NCBI RefSeq assembly: GCF_003945595.2
Contig: NW_024104525.1
Span: 157,989-221,988, forward strand
Origin: Pipra filicauda
Lineage: Eukaryota > Chordata > Aves > Passeriformes > Pipridae
Direction of reading: 5' to 3'
Length of the DNA stretch: 64,000 nt
Part shown: positions 1 through 15,072 of the stretch, in pieces
Position numbering within the stretch: the stretch's first letter is position 1
Layout: the number at the start of each line of letters is the position of its first letter
The notes under the pieces: model-generated
Database searches by the model: none
Told to the model about the DNA's origin: nothing
Seen by the model: only the letters and a program-made list of their open reading frames with translations
Position numbers and translations under genes: made by a program

Positions 1-3000
1 GAGATGCATTTGGTAATTTATACCCTAATTTAAAGATGACTGTAGTTCATAGGAACTACCACCATTTTCATTAAGTTATAGATCTAGCAATTAAGTAAGG
101 ATTGCAAAACTAAGCATTTAAAGGGAATCACCTGGTACCAAATTCCAAGCCTCACATTTAATCAAGTTATCAGAGAAACTGAGACACATGAAGATCTGTT
201 TTACTGAATATCTGCTCAGTGATTATCAGCATCCAAAATATAGAAATTTAAAAGATTATTTTTATGCCTACAAATATTTTTAACCAACTCAGTGCCTAGG
301 ATGAAATACTTTGAGATAGTGCATTAGTCTTAGTGTCTTTAGTCTTATAATAAAAAAACTCAACCCAAACCAAAACAGAAATGGGAGGAGAAGAAGCTAT
401 TTCTTATAGACGAGATCAGAGATGCTAAAACTTATATATCACTATATGAACTTCGGACAGAAAAGTATTTATTCCTAAGTCATAAAGCAGCTACTTATTT
501 TCTAGAGTCTTACCACATTTGCATAACAGAGATAGACAGCGATGCATATACTGTTGCCTTTTCATGATGCCTCTTCATCTTTTTCCACCCTCCAGACCAT
601 ATTCCAGAAAAATTTCCTCACTCCTTCCACAGAGACATCTGCCCAACTGTAAAATGGACCTTTTTTTTTTGTTGTTGTTGTTTTGTGGCTTCCAGAATTT
701 TACTTCCCCCCATCACAAGACTTAAAGGCACCATATTCTACAATCTAACACATTTAGATTCAATGAAACCCTATGTTACTGCACACTAATGTAATAATGA
801 GAAATGTAATTAAAGTCACTACTATAATAATATCTTATCGGAATGCACAATGAAGATAAACTTGCTTATTGCAGAGACAGAGGGCTTATTGCATAGGAAG
901 TAGTTTGTTCTGATGGATTCTTTGATGTACAACTGGTATCTTTGTTAACTGGAGGGATGGAGAAGAGCTTGGTATATATTGCCACATTTTCTTTCATCTG
1001 CCAAGAGGAGAATAATTAAAAATAAAGGGGGCTTCAGGATCAAAGAAATGGAAAAAGTTACGCTGCCTAGTGAGCAGGCTGAGGGAAAAAGTTTTAAAAA
1101 AGATCTTAATTAGTAAATATTTAGAAAGCACAGATGCTGAATAAACACCTCATTTAGCTACAGACTTCAGCAGAGCAATTACTGTATGAAAAAAATCAAA
1201 AGACTCAAAAATAAAACTAAGTTGGTGGCAAGTATATAAACTGTGTATAGAAATACCACAACTATGCACAAGGTATCAGGTTTTCTTCATAAAGGGCAAG
1301 AAATTACTCTGACTCATCGCTCCATATTTTGTACACAAATGAGACTGGATGGCAACCGAAAGCCTCAAAGAAGGCTCAGAAGTCAGTCTCTGGGAACAGG
1401 AGGAGATAGTTTCAGCAGATTGGTCCTTGGCACTGTGTGTCTCAAACTGGGACATTCAGCTAGGTCTAGTTTCTGCCAAAGGAGGCACTAACAAGCACAG
1501 GGAAATAAAGAAGAAAAGGAGTGATTTCTTTTTTCTGCTTAAGGCTTGCGAAAGCTGGAGCACAACATTAATTGTTTATTCCAAAGACTTAAACACTCAG
1601 TGCAAGGGTCCATGTTTGCAGAGTCCAAGTGGAAATGACTCAGTATGCTAAAAAGAAAAAGAGGAGGCTGTCCTGTTGTAATTCACGTAATTAAAATATT
1701 CTGCCTAAATACGTTACATCTCCCCACACACATCAAAGGCTTGTGTTTCCTCAAACTCTCCATTTACATTTAGGGAAGCCAGAGTTCTTAAGCTCTTGTG
1801 AGAGAGAAAATATCATGTGGTCTGGGCATCTCTGCCTTTGTGTGGATAACAAATCACGACACTGTGTAAAATACCAGGTGGCAGGCAAAGATGCCTTATA
1901 TTTAACATATACTGCAGCACCACCACTACTGCTCTGTTACTCTTTGCTGTATTAAGGGCTGTATATCTAGTTCAGTTTGTGTGTCAGTCTGTACTGACAT
2001 GTACCTGCATTAGGGTGTCTAGTGCCTCTAATAATCCACCAACAGTCCAGCTGTGTTGGAAAACCGGGTTGCAGGTGTTAAAGAATCGGCAGGAATTTGT
2101 GTCTTAGCTGGTATATTTTCAAAGGTTTTCTGGGGATGAATGATTTTTGGTTTAGTTGCTTTTTGAAGGTTATATGGGGAAGTTTTGGAAAGTAGAGGGC
2201 TGCCTAGAAGGGCGGCACTTCTAATGTGAATGGGGCAAGTGAATGTGCTGTGCTGTGTATTTCAACTGGCATTTGGATGGGGCTGCCCTTTTCCTCTGTG
2301 GCTTTAGATAAAATTGATGAAGACTTTCTTTACCAGCCTGTGTGAAATATTTGCTGTCTTGCCTGGCAGCCTCAAGGTGATGGAGAATGCAGGTTGAGAG
2401 GCTGCAGTTTAGGGAAATAAGGACTCAGAGACACTGATGTTGGAAGAGCAGCAGGAGCAGTAGCTGTGTGTTTTGGGCCAGTAATAAGAGTGACAGTCAT
2501 TGCAGAGGTCTACTGAAAGCAATGAGGAGCCAGCAGTAATTCTTGTCCAGGCTGCTTGCATTGTGAATAACCAGTACTGGGGCTGGAGTAGTTTTGTGGG
2601 GCTTTGCTGGGAAGAGAGATGGACAGGAAAGATGAGGGACAGGCACTTAGTGCTTGTTATACCTTCTTATATCACATCCAGGAGGCCTAATGATAAGAGC
2701 AAGAATGACCAAAAGCTTTAGAAGAAAAGGTGGATCCTATTTTCCCTTTATAGCCCAGCTGGGCCTACAGCTGGGATGGTACCAAGTCAAGGATGCTAAG
2801 AACATGAAAATAGTGAGGGTAGGGGCCAGGGTGTGGTGGTGTAATGCCCCCCTCCATCTCTAGATGTCAGGTTGAGTCTTTGCCTTGGATTAGAGGGCTG
2901 TTTTCTGGCTGACCATGTGATGGATAGTGACAGGACTCTGCTGATGGGGGCAGCAACTCCAAAAGCTGGAGTCCATCACCTGGCCCATATTCTTCTTGGC

Positions 3001-6000
3001 GGAAGCAAATTCTCCCTTCAGGTTTCTTTAAGGTAATTTGGTACTTCCAGTGGGCTGGTGGCACTTACTGGGGTATTGTACTGTGTATCTTGTGAAGACA
3101 AGACTTAAGACTGAATACTATAAACAACTACCACATAGTTCAGGGGATGAAGAAATGAGACCATGGACTGAGTGTATTTTAGAAAAATTTCCTTGTTCAG
3201 TATTTTCCCATGATACTCCCAATCTAATTTTCTCTAGCAGAAGTAACCAATCATTCTGTTGCTTTTAGTCTTATGCTACAAAACATCCCAATTAATTATG
3301 TCTTAATGAAGAGTTGGGGAATATATCTCATTTCCACAACATGGCTGTATAATCCCTTTTTGGTAAAGTTTTGATGATACTAATAGCATTCTCCCTCCTT
3401 GCCTTAGTCCCTCAGTTGAAAGTTGTTGAGCATAAGAGATGGTACTCGGTCACAGTGGGGTGGTTCTCACAGTGGAAGGCAGGTGGTTGGGCTCTTCATG
3501 ATGGACAAGGCTGGGTGCTCCCACAGGAGGGTGAGTGAAGTGTGTGTGTGACTCCATGGTGGTCTCCAGCTGATGAATGTAGGACTGCTCTCAGTAGGGA
3601 CCAATCCACCTTCCCTTGGCTGTGGCTTCTTGTCCCTTCCCTTGCACAGGCATTTGTAATTGAGTCTCCATGTGGGGAGTTTGATGGGTAAAAGGTCCTG
3701 CTGAAAATGAAGCATGCTTCGAATGGACAGTTGGGCAACATGCTGCTGTAGGTGTGGTTTTGCGGTAGTGACATGAAGGAAGAGATGAGGATGACAAACA
3801 AGAAGATCAAGACTCCACCTTACAGCAGTACAGGAACCTTATGTAGGCTACCTCTTCATGGTATGGGGGCTCCATATGCCTCTGCATGGCAATTTCTGGG
3901 TTTGTTTTAATGTGTGTAGGAGCAAAGCCATTTGGAGTCAGCTCATAGAAAACACACAATACCCTTGAAATGTGTGCTTCAAGAGGCAGTTGACTCAGGG
4001 CTTCACAAGAGACTTGCATCTCTTTGTAGGAGAGCGAACACCAGACCATCTTCTGAGGAAGGTAGGAAGTAGGAACTACGTTACCACAGCAATGTAATGG
4101 TTACAGCAAAATGGAGAAGAGGGACTCTGAGTCCCGCTTAGCTTAAAGGAATTTAATCTGTGGTACCTCCTTTCTGAAACAGCCTCTGAGCTATGGAAAG
4201 GTCTAGCATGAGGCCACCAAACTGTTTGAAATTGGGCCACTGTTCAGCAAGGAGTGCAAGACTCTTGAGGATACAGACTAAATGAAGAGGTACACACCCT
4301 CCTTTCTAGCAGAGGAATGTGTCTGAGAATGGGAAGTCTTGGTTCTTGTCCGTGTGCTGGAAACTGCTTCACAACACTCGCCTGAGAAGCCATTGAATAA
4401 AACGCCTCTGCAGCACTGGAAACAAGACAGAGGACTCCTTTCCCAAGAGGATATTTAAACTTTTCACTGGAAAAGATTTAAACTTGTCATTGGATATATT
4501 TTGTCAGCAATGATTTTATTACTCAGTAGCTATTAATCATGTGCCTTACTGTGGCATTCATATTTCAAGTCATTATCCTCTTATTTTCTGGCAAAAATGT
4601 AGTAGATCTGTAAGACTGACTGTTCCCTGCTGTTGAGAAAGCCATGGCATCATAAAACTTGAGAAGCCTTGCACCAATGTAATCAATCTACTCAATGACA
4701 GCTATATTTGAAATATTGTGTGCATGTATAATGCCTCACAATAGAAAACAAAATACTAGTAGCATTACTGTGTTCTGGCTCTAATCCAGAGCTTGGTGAG
4801 TTTTTTGTGTGAAACTACTTCTGTGCTGCAAACCCTTCTTCTACTTGAAGGTCTGTTCCCTCAGACTTAGTGGCGCTTATCAAACACAAACGGTGTGCTG
4901 CCACATAACATTTTGATGTCAGGTTTGCATCTTAGCAAAATGACAACTATATCTTCTTTTTTCCTTTTCTTTTTTTTAACTACATTATCTCTTCGATATC
5001 AAAGATTATGTTTGCCACTGACTTTACATCCAGTGAATGTTTCCCCATAAACTTTTTTGCTGTGCTAAGCAAAGCCCTGGGGAATGTGAGTCCATTTATT
5101 TTGAAGTTCTTTAGTGTGATACTGACTACAAGGGCAACAGCCATCTTAGGTGTATTGCTCACTTTGATCTATCCTCTTCTTTGAGAATGAAGAATTTGTC
5201 TCTAAAGGACACAGTCCCATCTAGAAGGACTGTATGGGATTCAACTCTGAGTGGATATAAATGCAGATTAAATTATGGACAAAATGTTGACAAGTCTGCA
5301 GCAGAAACATGGAAAGAACAAACCTTTTGCAGAGCTAGGGATGTGAGTTTCCTAAGAAACTTTTAGGGTCCTCCTAAATTATTATCTAGACACAGCTGAG
5401 AACAGCAGTCTACCTGCTGAATTTTCCTAGTTCTTAAATATCTGAAGTGAGTGCAGTAGAGGCTTTACAAATGATCATTCTGCAAATGGTTTCCCCAAAC
5501 ATTTTGCTTGATGGGAGAATAAAAGCTCTTGCACATTGCTCAAACTTGTACAGTGATATTATGCATTACATTTGCACTTAGTAGCAATGACTGTATTCTC
5601 CCCAAAGTAATCACTGTGCATAATAAAGCTTCTTTAAAGCAGGGAACATGATTGCTTGGTGTTGACTGCACACCTACAGAACTATATGCCTAGTGCTTAC
5701 ACTAATAGAGAACATCTTCGTCGGAGAGAAGCTAAACCCCAGGATTTTTAGTGCAGCCTGCAGACAGGATAATTGGGGTCCTAGGTAATCAACAAAATTA
5801 TGTCATTCCCCTGTGAATATTTGCTGTTCATAGCAAGGAGCTTCTATTCTAACATATTAAAATCTTTTGTCCTACCACTGGAAAATTCAGTAGGAGTTTT
5901 TTGAGGGTAAATAAATTATCATGCCCATGTTCCAGATTAGGGCTAGACTGATGTACTGTATAATCTTGAGTAAATCAGGAGTAGCCAGGAATAGAAAGAA

Positions 6001-8622
6001 TGCTTCATTATTTTACAACACAGAGAAATCATTACATGTGAAATTAGATTCCTGTAACCATGCAGGTCTGTTCAAGCCACTCCTGAAATTCCTTCATGAT
6101 GTTGGAGGAGGCACACAGCAAGATAATCATCCCTTGCTATTTTCTCCAAAACCTTTCCAAATGGGAGGCAGAGCGTCCATGGTTTCAGGGAATGGAGTGG
6201 GCCTTACACTGATTTTTTCTTCCTTCAGTCTTCTCAGTGTAGGATGCAACCACGTTCTCTCTCCTTTGAATGACTGTTCAGGTGTAACTAATTTCTAGGG
6301 TACCTGAGCAGTGATCCTGTATTTGGGATTTTATGATGATTCTCTTCTATTTTCTGGGGAAGGTAATGTCCAGGATATGAAGTTCACTATTCCTTGGTTA
6401 TCATGAGACTTAGGAAGGCACTGTCAAGTATGTGAAGGACAAACATCACACATGTAGACAAAATGGCAAGTAACATCTCCACTCTGTAGTATTTCTGTAG
6501 GATCTGAAAAATCACAGAATTCCTTATTCCTTTTTTAATGAATGGGTCTATTAAGTTGTCTAGCTGTATTTATTTATTTTGGTAAACAGACTTTTAAAGT
6601 AATTAATTCATTTTATAAGTGAATTGATAAGGTCCAGATTTCTTCTGCCATGGGGTCACTACATGCAGATATGAGTGTGGGTGTAAGAATTTTAGAGGTA
6701 TCATGGAAGTTGAGGCAATGTATGAAAACATGAACAGTGCATGCAGCAGTTGCTTAAAACTAATATATTCTTGTGCAGTCAACCACTCCTTTTTTTCTAT
6801 CTTTCTAGCAAATACTGGAATAAAATTGCTTGCTGTCTCCTTTATGAGAATAATTGATCCTTCTTGTAGTCCCATTGCAGTACTCCTGCAGAAAACTGTT
6901 TTTTTTCTTCTGTTACTGTTCTCATGGAGCTTTTTATTGAGAAAATAAATTGTCAAGAATAGTAAAATCAGACATAACATCAGAAAACATTTTTGTGAGA
7001 CCAGAAGTTTATTGTTTGATGAAGAAACAGTAAAGGTTCTAACCTCATCTGCGCTTAAGCTTTCATTGTCATGAAACCTTCTAGCAGGCAGAACCTAGCC
7101 AGACTTGTAAAACAACCAGAGGGAGAGCTGACACGGTTGATTACAATTTCCAAAACTTATGACTTGGCTTAAAAACTGGAAGATGGCCATGGATATAGTT
7201 TTGAGTTTTTGGTTTTTTGGCAACAAGGTATGAAAGTTATCAGAAGTTCTGTTGTTGAGACCTGAGATAGCATCAGACCTAGTCAGCCAAATGGAGTTAG
7301 AAATTTCTTGTGGTTTTAACCTTGTTCCTAGTTTGATAGCAGATGATTCAGAGTATGCAGTGGGTGGTTTATGACAGCCTGTACAACTGAGGTTATAATA
7401 TGGCTACTGGGTGAAGTCTGTCTGACATAACTAGCTAAACCTTTTTTTACTCTACAAAGACAGGAATATAAGAATTTGTCCCACATGTGGAAGGCTGCTT
7501 TCCAGAGACCATGCAAAGTGAATTTGCCAAAACTGTTTGCAGAACTCAATGATTCTTCATCATTGTGTGGTTCAAATAACTCTTCTGATCTCCAGTCCAA
7601 AAGTGGACAGTCGATATTTCCCTTTGTTTTGTAATGGGATCTTTCTACAGCTTCAGAATAACCCCAGATGAAACATCAGAACATGGCAAAAACCAGGTGG
7701 GAATGCCAGAATTAATGTCACCTCATTCTTCAAGAATATTGCACAGAACATGCCAGTGACAAAGGCATGGATTCAGTCTAGATGTTGAAGTTCACTCTGC
7801 TAAAATGACAAATTGATCAACATTCAAAGGAGGAAAGTGATCTTGACAGCAAAACGTGAAGACTCAAGGAAAGCAGAGCCTGACGGATGCAAAGGCATGG
7901 ACCTGAGAGGGAGTTAAGGTCATTTAGGTAAGAAGGATCACCTGTGGCTAAGCCAGTTTGGGAGGGTGTTTGGTCTGCAGCTGTTTCTTGAATACTGAGT
8001 TTATATGTAGAAAGAGAATGTGAGTATAAGTAAATTATTTATAGAATTTGCTGCTTGCATGGGAGTGCTGGGAAGTGTAGTAGAGTAAATGTAGACAAAG
8101 GATAACCTCTCACAACCTGTTAAAGCTCTTATGACTGAATACTGCTTGCTGATGGTAGACTGTCCTTAGAAAAGGTCTGAGAATTCGGAGGCCTTAATGC
8201 AATATCTGGAAGCTGCAGAAAGTCTGAAAAGGAGTATTCCCTGCTTGTAGTGGCTTTCCTCAAGAGAAGCTGAAAGCATTTCCCCTGGACCTTGCTGTAG
8301 AAATGCTTACTTTGCAGTTAGCCAACATGCCCAGCTGCCTCACAGCCCGTGCTCCTGCAGCTTGCTTGCTGCTGTTTGCCTTAAGTAAGTCAGAATATTT
8401 CTAGTAACTGCAGTCATGCATTTAAAGTGCATTGAAGAGCTACTGCTGACCTGGCTGCTGATCTGAAACAGGCTAGACCATTTAACTTCAGGTGTGGAGT
8501 GATATTACCAGCAGATTCCACATCCGGCAAGAGTTCATCTCCTTCTGCAGAAAGGGAAACATTGAAGACATTGCTTTAGCAAAAAGCAGGTCTACTTTTT
8601 GCACTAACACAAACACAGTATG

Positions 8623-8648
8623 TGTTATGTTGTAGTGTTATGTTGTAG
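8623..8648. repeat. 13-bp tandem duplication
   Basis: TGTTATGTTGTAG occurs twice in direct succession at 8623-8635 and 8636-8648. Confidence 0.95.
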
Positions 8649-9642
8649 TTTAAGGATCTGGCAGACAGACCAACAACTTACAGACTGATACACCTGCAAG
8701 AGTGTACAGGTACTTGGAAGACTGCGTCCAGGAAGCAGGACTGGAAAAGTTTTGCTTCTTTCTTACATCAGGGAAATACCTAATTATGCAGCTTGGGCAG
8801 TTGAACAGCTCGATGAACAGTATAAAGAAAAATAGATTAAAAAATATCCAGGAAAATGGAGGCTAGTTAGCTCTTTCTTTTCTGATGGATCTATTAAATG
8901 AAATCATATTCTAGCACACAACTCTCAGCTATGATCTCACAACTATTAGTTAAGCTTGGTCATATGAAAATGCCATTTCTTTTCCCAGTAAGAAACAAAG
9001 GTTTGTCTGTAGCTTCTCCCCTGAGCCCCTGAGGGCTTGTGTGCTCAAGACTCTCTCATGTGCCGTTGGCTAATGCAATAGGCAGGTCGTAGTAGCATCC
9101 AATTCTTAACCTCTAAATCCCTATCCCAAAGAGGTAGATAACTTATGGTTCAACTGGCAGGGTGCAGTCTTCAACAATGCTGAGACACTACTTTAATTCA
9201 TACCCCTTGAGCTATTACAGACATGCCACTGCATCCCTAAGAAACATACACGGATCATAAATAAGGTTAGATGTTATTTTAAGTAATAAACATTGAGATA
9301 CAGAAGCTTCATTGCAGCCTTCTGTCTTCGCCTGTCTCTTCATTTCAACTATTTTTAGTTTGCAGTCAGCATTATGACTGTGAAATCAAGGAACACTTGG
9401 ACAATAGGTACATAAATAATTATGGATAGGTCTCCAGAGCCTTAAACATTAGCAGAGAATTCAAGTTAAATACTGTCTGGGACTATTCAGTGGCTTGGAA
9501 ATGTTGCTGTGCTTATACATATTGATATAATTTAATTTCCTATGGTGAAAAAACTAACCTGGACATTGGCAGTGGTGGAATGGTCCGCACAGAAGCTTTG
9601 AGAGTTGCAAATCTATGTATTACTGAACGCAATTCTGCAGAA

Positions 9643-9693
9643 TGAGCTGGAGCCATCTTCTACGTTTGAGCTGGAGCCATCTTCTACGTTTGA
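9643..9693. repeat. 24-bp tandem duplication
   Basis: TGAGCTGGAGCCATCTTCTA CGTT occurs at 9643-9666 and again, identical, at 9667-9690, followed by TGA. Perfect identity suggests a recent event. Confidence 0.95.
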
Positions 9694-11905
9694 CTGCTTA
9701 CACTTCACAACAGTGATCTCTGAGAACTTTATACAGGTTAAAACTGATTAAAGCTGTGTTATTACTCATTTAAGAGTTACCCTGCCTTGTGATAATACTG
9801 CAGTGTTGCTGAAACCTGTTTGAGATATTAACTGCTAGAGTTGTCAAAGAAAACATACTGCACATCTGCAGACATGCCTGAGAGTAAAAAGAGATATTTT
9901 TACTGGTTTTCCAATCCATATTTAAAATATGAGTTAAAAAAATAGCTTGTAAGGATGAAAGCTAAGTGTATATCAAGGGATACTGCATTGCTGTTGCTTT
10001 GGGTTGTGATAAAAAATGACAATAGTGAAGAAAGCTTGTGTAAACTACTGAACCTTTTTCAGTAACTTGCTTTTTCTGCATGTGTTTTTCAAAGACAGCT
10101 CTTTGATATTAAGTCACCCCTTGAAAAAGTCTCTTATGAAGTATTAGTTAAAGGGTGCAGAAAAGTAAGGCTTTTATGCAGAGATATAAAAATATTTTTT
10201 TTAAACATTGAAATTTCTATTTATGAAAGCACTATGCAGACATTGATGTTGGTAAGAATGTTGCAAAATTATCATGTAGATTTTCTCTGTTTGTTTTTAT
10301 TTCCTTTTCAAAGTTTGTGAGAATAATTTGTTTTGATGTGTCTTTGGAGGGCTGGATCATGCAGGACAGTAACATAGAAGACTTTCACCTCCCTGGGTCA
10401 CCCCTGCAAATGCAAGGGTAGGAAGAAATAGTAAAGGTTGAGTCCACTGAAATACAAATGTATCTCTGCAAATCTATAAAGAGAAGAGTGAGGACCAGTT
10501 AGGCAGAGAACTGATTTGAATGACAGCTTTGGTGATCAGGGAAGTTGTCTGCATAGCCTCCCGTTCCATGTTGTGACACTCTAAAATCAAGTGGGGGCCC
10601 TGGAATACATCACGAGCCAGAGCCAGGACTTTCTTGCTTAGTAATTAAAAGTCTCATTTTAAGAGGGCAACAAGACCTCAGGTCTTACCTGGGATTAAGA
10701 AAGGGGGAATTTAAATTCACATTCCCTGTTCTTGAAAAGTGTACTAGCTTCCAGGTGACAAGTCAGTCTTTAAACTTGTGGTGAGTTCACGTCTGTGAGA
10801 AGGGGAAGCCCTCCTCTTGCTGCTGCACCTGTGCCTGCTGGACCACTCAGGGATCACTGAAATGGCAGAAAACTGCCTCAGAAGAAAGGAAAAAATAGCA
10901 AACAAGACAGCATCCTGCCATTCTAGTGAGCTGAAGTGGCTTGAGGGAGCCTCTAAGCAGCCCAAGAACAGTGTAGAGGGAGCAGGAACACTCCTCTTTA
11001 TGGCTGTGTGCAATTAAACCAGTACATCTGGCTTGTGAAATGGTGCTTAGGAGAATCTTCCCTTGATTCTGGGATTGCTGAGGTATGTTGAGCCTGAAGG
11101 AACACAGAACAGAGCAGAGCAAAAACCTAAAACCAAGTGTGAGTCTAAACTTCTGTTAGAGCATGTGCCTGGTGGTGTCCTGGTCACCTGTGACAGCCTG
11201 TGTGTCTTGTATTTCAATAAGCTGCAAATACTAGGCAGGAATTAGGTATGCTACCTAGAAGACTTCTGATTGGTACATGAGTGACAGAAGGTGAAGCTAA
11301 CCATCCTTCTCAGGTAAAGTAAGTCTTCTATTTCACTCTCTGACTGTCAATCTCAGCCCCAGATCAGTCTCCTTTTCTACTTCTCCGCATTCTCCTTCTG
11401 TCCCAGTTTACTCCTTTTTTTATTCCAGTTCAGCTTTTATCTCCACTGCAATGGAATGCATCAGACCACACCTATAGAAGCAAACCACACTATAGCAGGT
11501 GTCTCACAGCTGTCTATCTCTGCTCCCAAAATACTTTTGGGCACAGTGTGGTGGTCAGTGCAGGTCAAGGACTATCCCCAGCAGGCAGTTTAGAAGAAGC
11601 AAGCCTGCTTTGACAGGCAGCTGAGAAGGGACATACGGATGTGACCAGTGCCATGTCTGTCCACCTCCATAGTCTACGGACTATGGAGATGTAGTGACCT
11701 TTATCTACAGCTCAAATCCACTGAAACAATAAGAGAATTCCCTGCAAACAAGTTCTAGCACCCAACTCCACAAAGCGCTGAGACTGTAAATGTGGTCTTA
11801 CTTCTACATCTCTAAGTGGAAGGAATCGAGTATTTTGTTGGCCTGACATATGCACAGTTGCTAAAGGAGACTGCTCAATAAGGAGAGAGTTACTGGAGAG
11901 TTTAT

Positions 11906-12178
11906 CTGCAAAGTTTTGAAAAAAGTTTGTAGAATATGCTCAAGTGACCATAAAATAAAACACAAGAAGTTCTACCTCAACATGAGGAAGAACTTTACAT
12001 TGAGGGTGGCAGAGCACTGGAACAGGCTGACCAGGGAGGCCATGGAGTCTCTAGAGACATTCAGACATCACTCAGATACATTCCTGTGTAATCTGCTGTA
12101 GGTAACCCTTTCCTGGCAGGGTACCAGATGATCTCCAGAGTTCCCTTCCAACCCTAACTATCCTGTGATTCTGTGAAA
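11906..12178 (+). mobile_element. CR1 LINE 3' fragment
   Basis: It carries the CR1 3' coding tail and 3' UTR: AACATGAGGAAGAACTTTAC, GAGCACTGGAACAGGCTG, GATGATCTCCAGAG, and the terminal ATCCTGTGATTCTGTG octamer-type end at about 12163-12178. Confidence 0.93.
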
Positions 12179-13761
12179 TTATAAAAAAAAAATAATATAT
12201 TTAGCACCCTCTTTCCAACCTTTGGCATATGATTCAAAAGAAGAATTTTTCTTAAGAAGACATCACCAGATGTTTACTTATCATGCTAAAAATAATGCAT
12301 GGCCTAAGCCTCATAATTTGAAAGAGGTGAGCTACTTTCATTAAAATTTCAAACATGCTCAATTCTAAGGTAAGATGTGAGGAAAATTTTGGGAATCTAC
12401 TTTTGAAAACTGGTGGGCAACTTCAATTATGAGCAGAGCTATTACTGTTTAGGTTTGATCACTTTACAAAAACTGAGAAGCTGGTATTTTATTCTAGTAA
12501 TGGCATTGAGGAGTTGTGATTGATTCTGCAGAAGTGACAGAGATGTATCTGGACTAGGCAAGAGAATAAAGCCTGCGAAATCAAACTGAATATATTTTTT
12601 GAGAGTTTATTTCAGCACTTGATAGAAAACTGTGGTAACCCTAACAGGAACAAAATTCAAGTCAATATTACAGAAAGAATAAGAAAAATCACCAGTGAAT
12701 TTCCATGTCAAAGTACAACCATATACCATTCATTCTTTACATCTGTTGAAATTTGTACATGTTTCTGAAAGACAGACTGGCTTAGTTTGTTGGCAACCCA
12801 CAACTATTTTGAAAGCGCAAATGAAACTAGGTTACTGTACTGTAACATAGTATGACATTACTATGAAAAACTCAAGACCCCTCCCTTCCTCTCTGATCTC
12901 ATTTGAAGTGTGACAACATCAGATTGGCATTGCTAATGCACAGCCCCCCCAGTGTACACTGGGTCTCATTTTTGCATGCTCTGAACTAGCTTTCCATACC
13001 CTCTTCACTTCAGACCTGTAGATGTCAAGGACTTCTAGCCTTGAGTAGGCAGGAATAATTAGTACACATGAACAAAACACATTTATAAAAGACAACATTT
13101 TAAAACTAAATGTGCTTGGTCTTGGACCTTCTACAGTCTGCACATGATCTGCAGTTTGATCTCAGGAAAACTATTTCAGCTTCAGACAAAAACATTTGGA
13201 ATTTTAAGAGAGACTACTGAAAAGTCCTGAGAACAACCTTAAGAACATTGCTGTTATAACTCAGTAAAATCCATTAATGTTTCCCATAACATTGAATCTA
13301 AACATGCATCAATGTGAACCATGAATGATAATTTCAAGTTGCAATATGGCCTAAAATTTCCAGATATCACAGAAACAAATGGTTGAGGTCATTCATGACA
13401 CAACATTGCACAATGTAGAATAGAGTGCCTCTTTTTAATACGTATATGGAAATTCCAGAAGTGTGATGAGACAAAAGCAGATATATTTATTTGAATTAAT
13501 TTATAAGACATGCTAAAGCTACTATTTAATAAAATAAAAACTGATTACTAGGTAAGAAAATCTTTTTTGAAATGCTTCCTCTTTTAAAAATGTACAAATT
13601 CCCTGCCGGCAATCTTACAAAACACACACATGCTGCAAAAATGAAACATACAAGAGGAGGAGCAATGACAAATTACCTCAGCTTTCATCACTACTTCACT
13701 TGATTGAAACTGTTCTCATGTTCCATTAAATATAATAATATATTTGGAAAATGTAAATAAC
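12179..13761. other. ALG5 pseudogene 3' flank
   Basis: AT-rich, no coding signal. It should contain the former ALG5 3' UTR; a minus-strand AATAAA candidate lies at 13486-13491. Confidence 0.55.
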
Positions 13762-13874
13762 CTAATTATATTTTCTTCTTTCAAGCTGCCAGGCACCAGT
13801 CATATATCGCAGTCGTATAAAAAGAAGATCCCTGCCCATCTGCAGCCAGCTCCAAACTTCTACTAACTTAGAAC
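13762..13874 (-). pseudogene. ALG5: ALG5 pseudogene last coding exon
   Basis: After acceptor ATCACAG the exon is open for 37 codons including TAG, reading SKLVEVWSWLQMGRDLLFIR and ending LRYMTGAWQLERRKYN. Human ends SKLVPFWSWLQMGKDLLFIR and LRYLTGAWRLEQTRKMN. No lesion. A possible minus-strand AATAAA lies about 270 bp downstream (13486-13491). Confidence 0.92.
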
Positions 13875-15072
13875 CTGTGATTAATGAAGAAGAAAATCAG
13901 GACATTATTAGAAAAAAATGAGCACTGGCAAGACACACACCTAAGCAGTCTTGAAACTCTGCATTTTCAGCACACTTAGTCACACAACCTAGATCTTAAT
14001 ATTAATAAAAATTTATATTTTGAAAGTTATGGCTTTATAGTAATTACATTAAGCTGCAGGTGGGAGACTCTAGTTTGCAAGCAGCACAGTAATTCCATGT
14101 ATGTGACAAGATGCACAGTCTTCTCCATGACAGGAGTAAATAGGAACCTGAACACCAATAATTAGTCAAATGATCTTTTTATCAACTTTGGAGAAGAGGA
14201 CCACCACCTTATCTTACAGCAGTAATATGAATGTGCCGATCTTCAGGCAAGTAAGGAACCTACACCATGAAACCAAGCTTTCTTCCATCTCTGCTAACAT
14301 TTGTGATAGGTGTAATGCACGCGTGGAACTGCATCGAAAGGAAGCATTTCCTTTCTAGCAAAGCTGTCTCAGGATGTTCTCTACTTGCACCCTTCATCAC
14401 CACTGCAGTTCATTGCACTATCTGTTGTTCAGGAGTTGTGTTGAGGGGAAGAGATTCAGATTGAGAAAAGACAAAAACACAAAAAGGGTAAAAAAAAATG
14501 GAGGAACTGCATTTGATGGGAGGTAAGTGAGCAGAAGCAAGCAGTACCTCTTCAGCTGGCTTTGCTATGACAAAATATGCATGGAGCTATACTTTCCAGT
14601 AACCCAGTGTCAGAGACCTCCCTACGGGTCTGAAAGAACATCACATCTTCAGAAGAGATGGTGCCCCAGAGGAGGCCTTAACAGCTGAGAATTCTGGAAG
14701 GCAAGACACAGTGAAATGAGTTGAATCAATAAGCGACAATGGTCAGACTTCCTGCACAGTGTTTTACAATTGCTCTATTTTTTTTAACACATTACAGCAA
14801 GAGTACATGTTAAAGTAGTGTTTTGTCCTAGCAGTATAACTACCTACTTTTGCCTCCAGTGGGAGTGCAGAGTTTCTCTCCCTTGTTACTCCTTCACCTA
14901 CTCTTCCTGTACCAAGCCATGGAATAAGGCTGGCAAGGACAGGAAGTTCAAAATTTCTATGGAAAGAAGGCTGTATGTTATCAAAACTGAGTGAAATATG
15001 GGCAGAGCACTGGATACTTTATTCTGGATTGACATGTAAGGAATCTTACAAGAATATAAACAATTTGCTTAC

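Larger units (their letters stand above)
1..11905. other. Non-coding flank, nothing recognised
   Basis: Open frames are short and have no family resemblance or splice-flanked structure. The expected next gene in the amniote order (SMAD9) was looked for by its MH1 and MH2 landmarks and not found. Two short tandem duplications are the only structure noted. Confidence 0.7.

Noticed and set aside
5921..6298. 125-codon plus-strand open frame
   Set aside because: No family resemblance, no splice context, composition like surrounding non-coding DNA.
1..13700. SMAD9, expected next to ALG5 by synteny
   Set aside because: No MH1 or MH2 exon sequence could be recognised on either strand.
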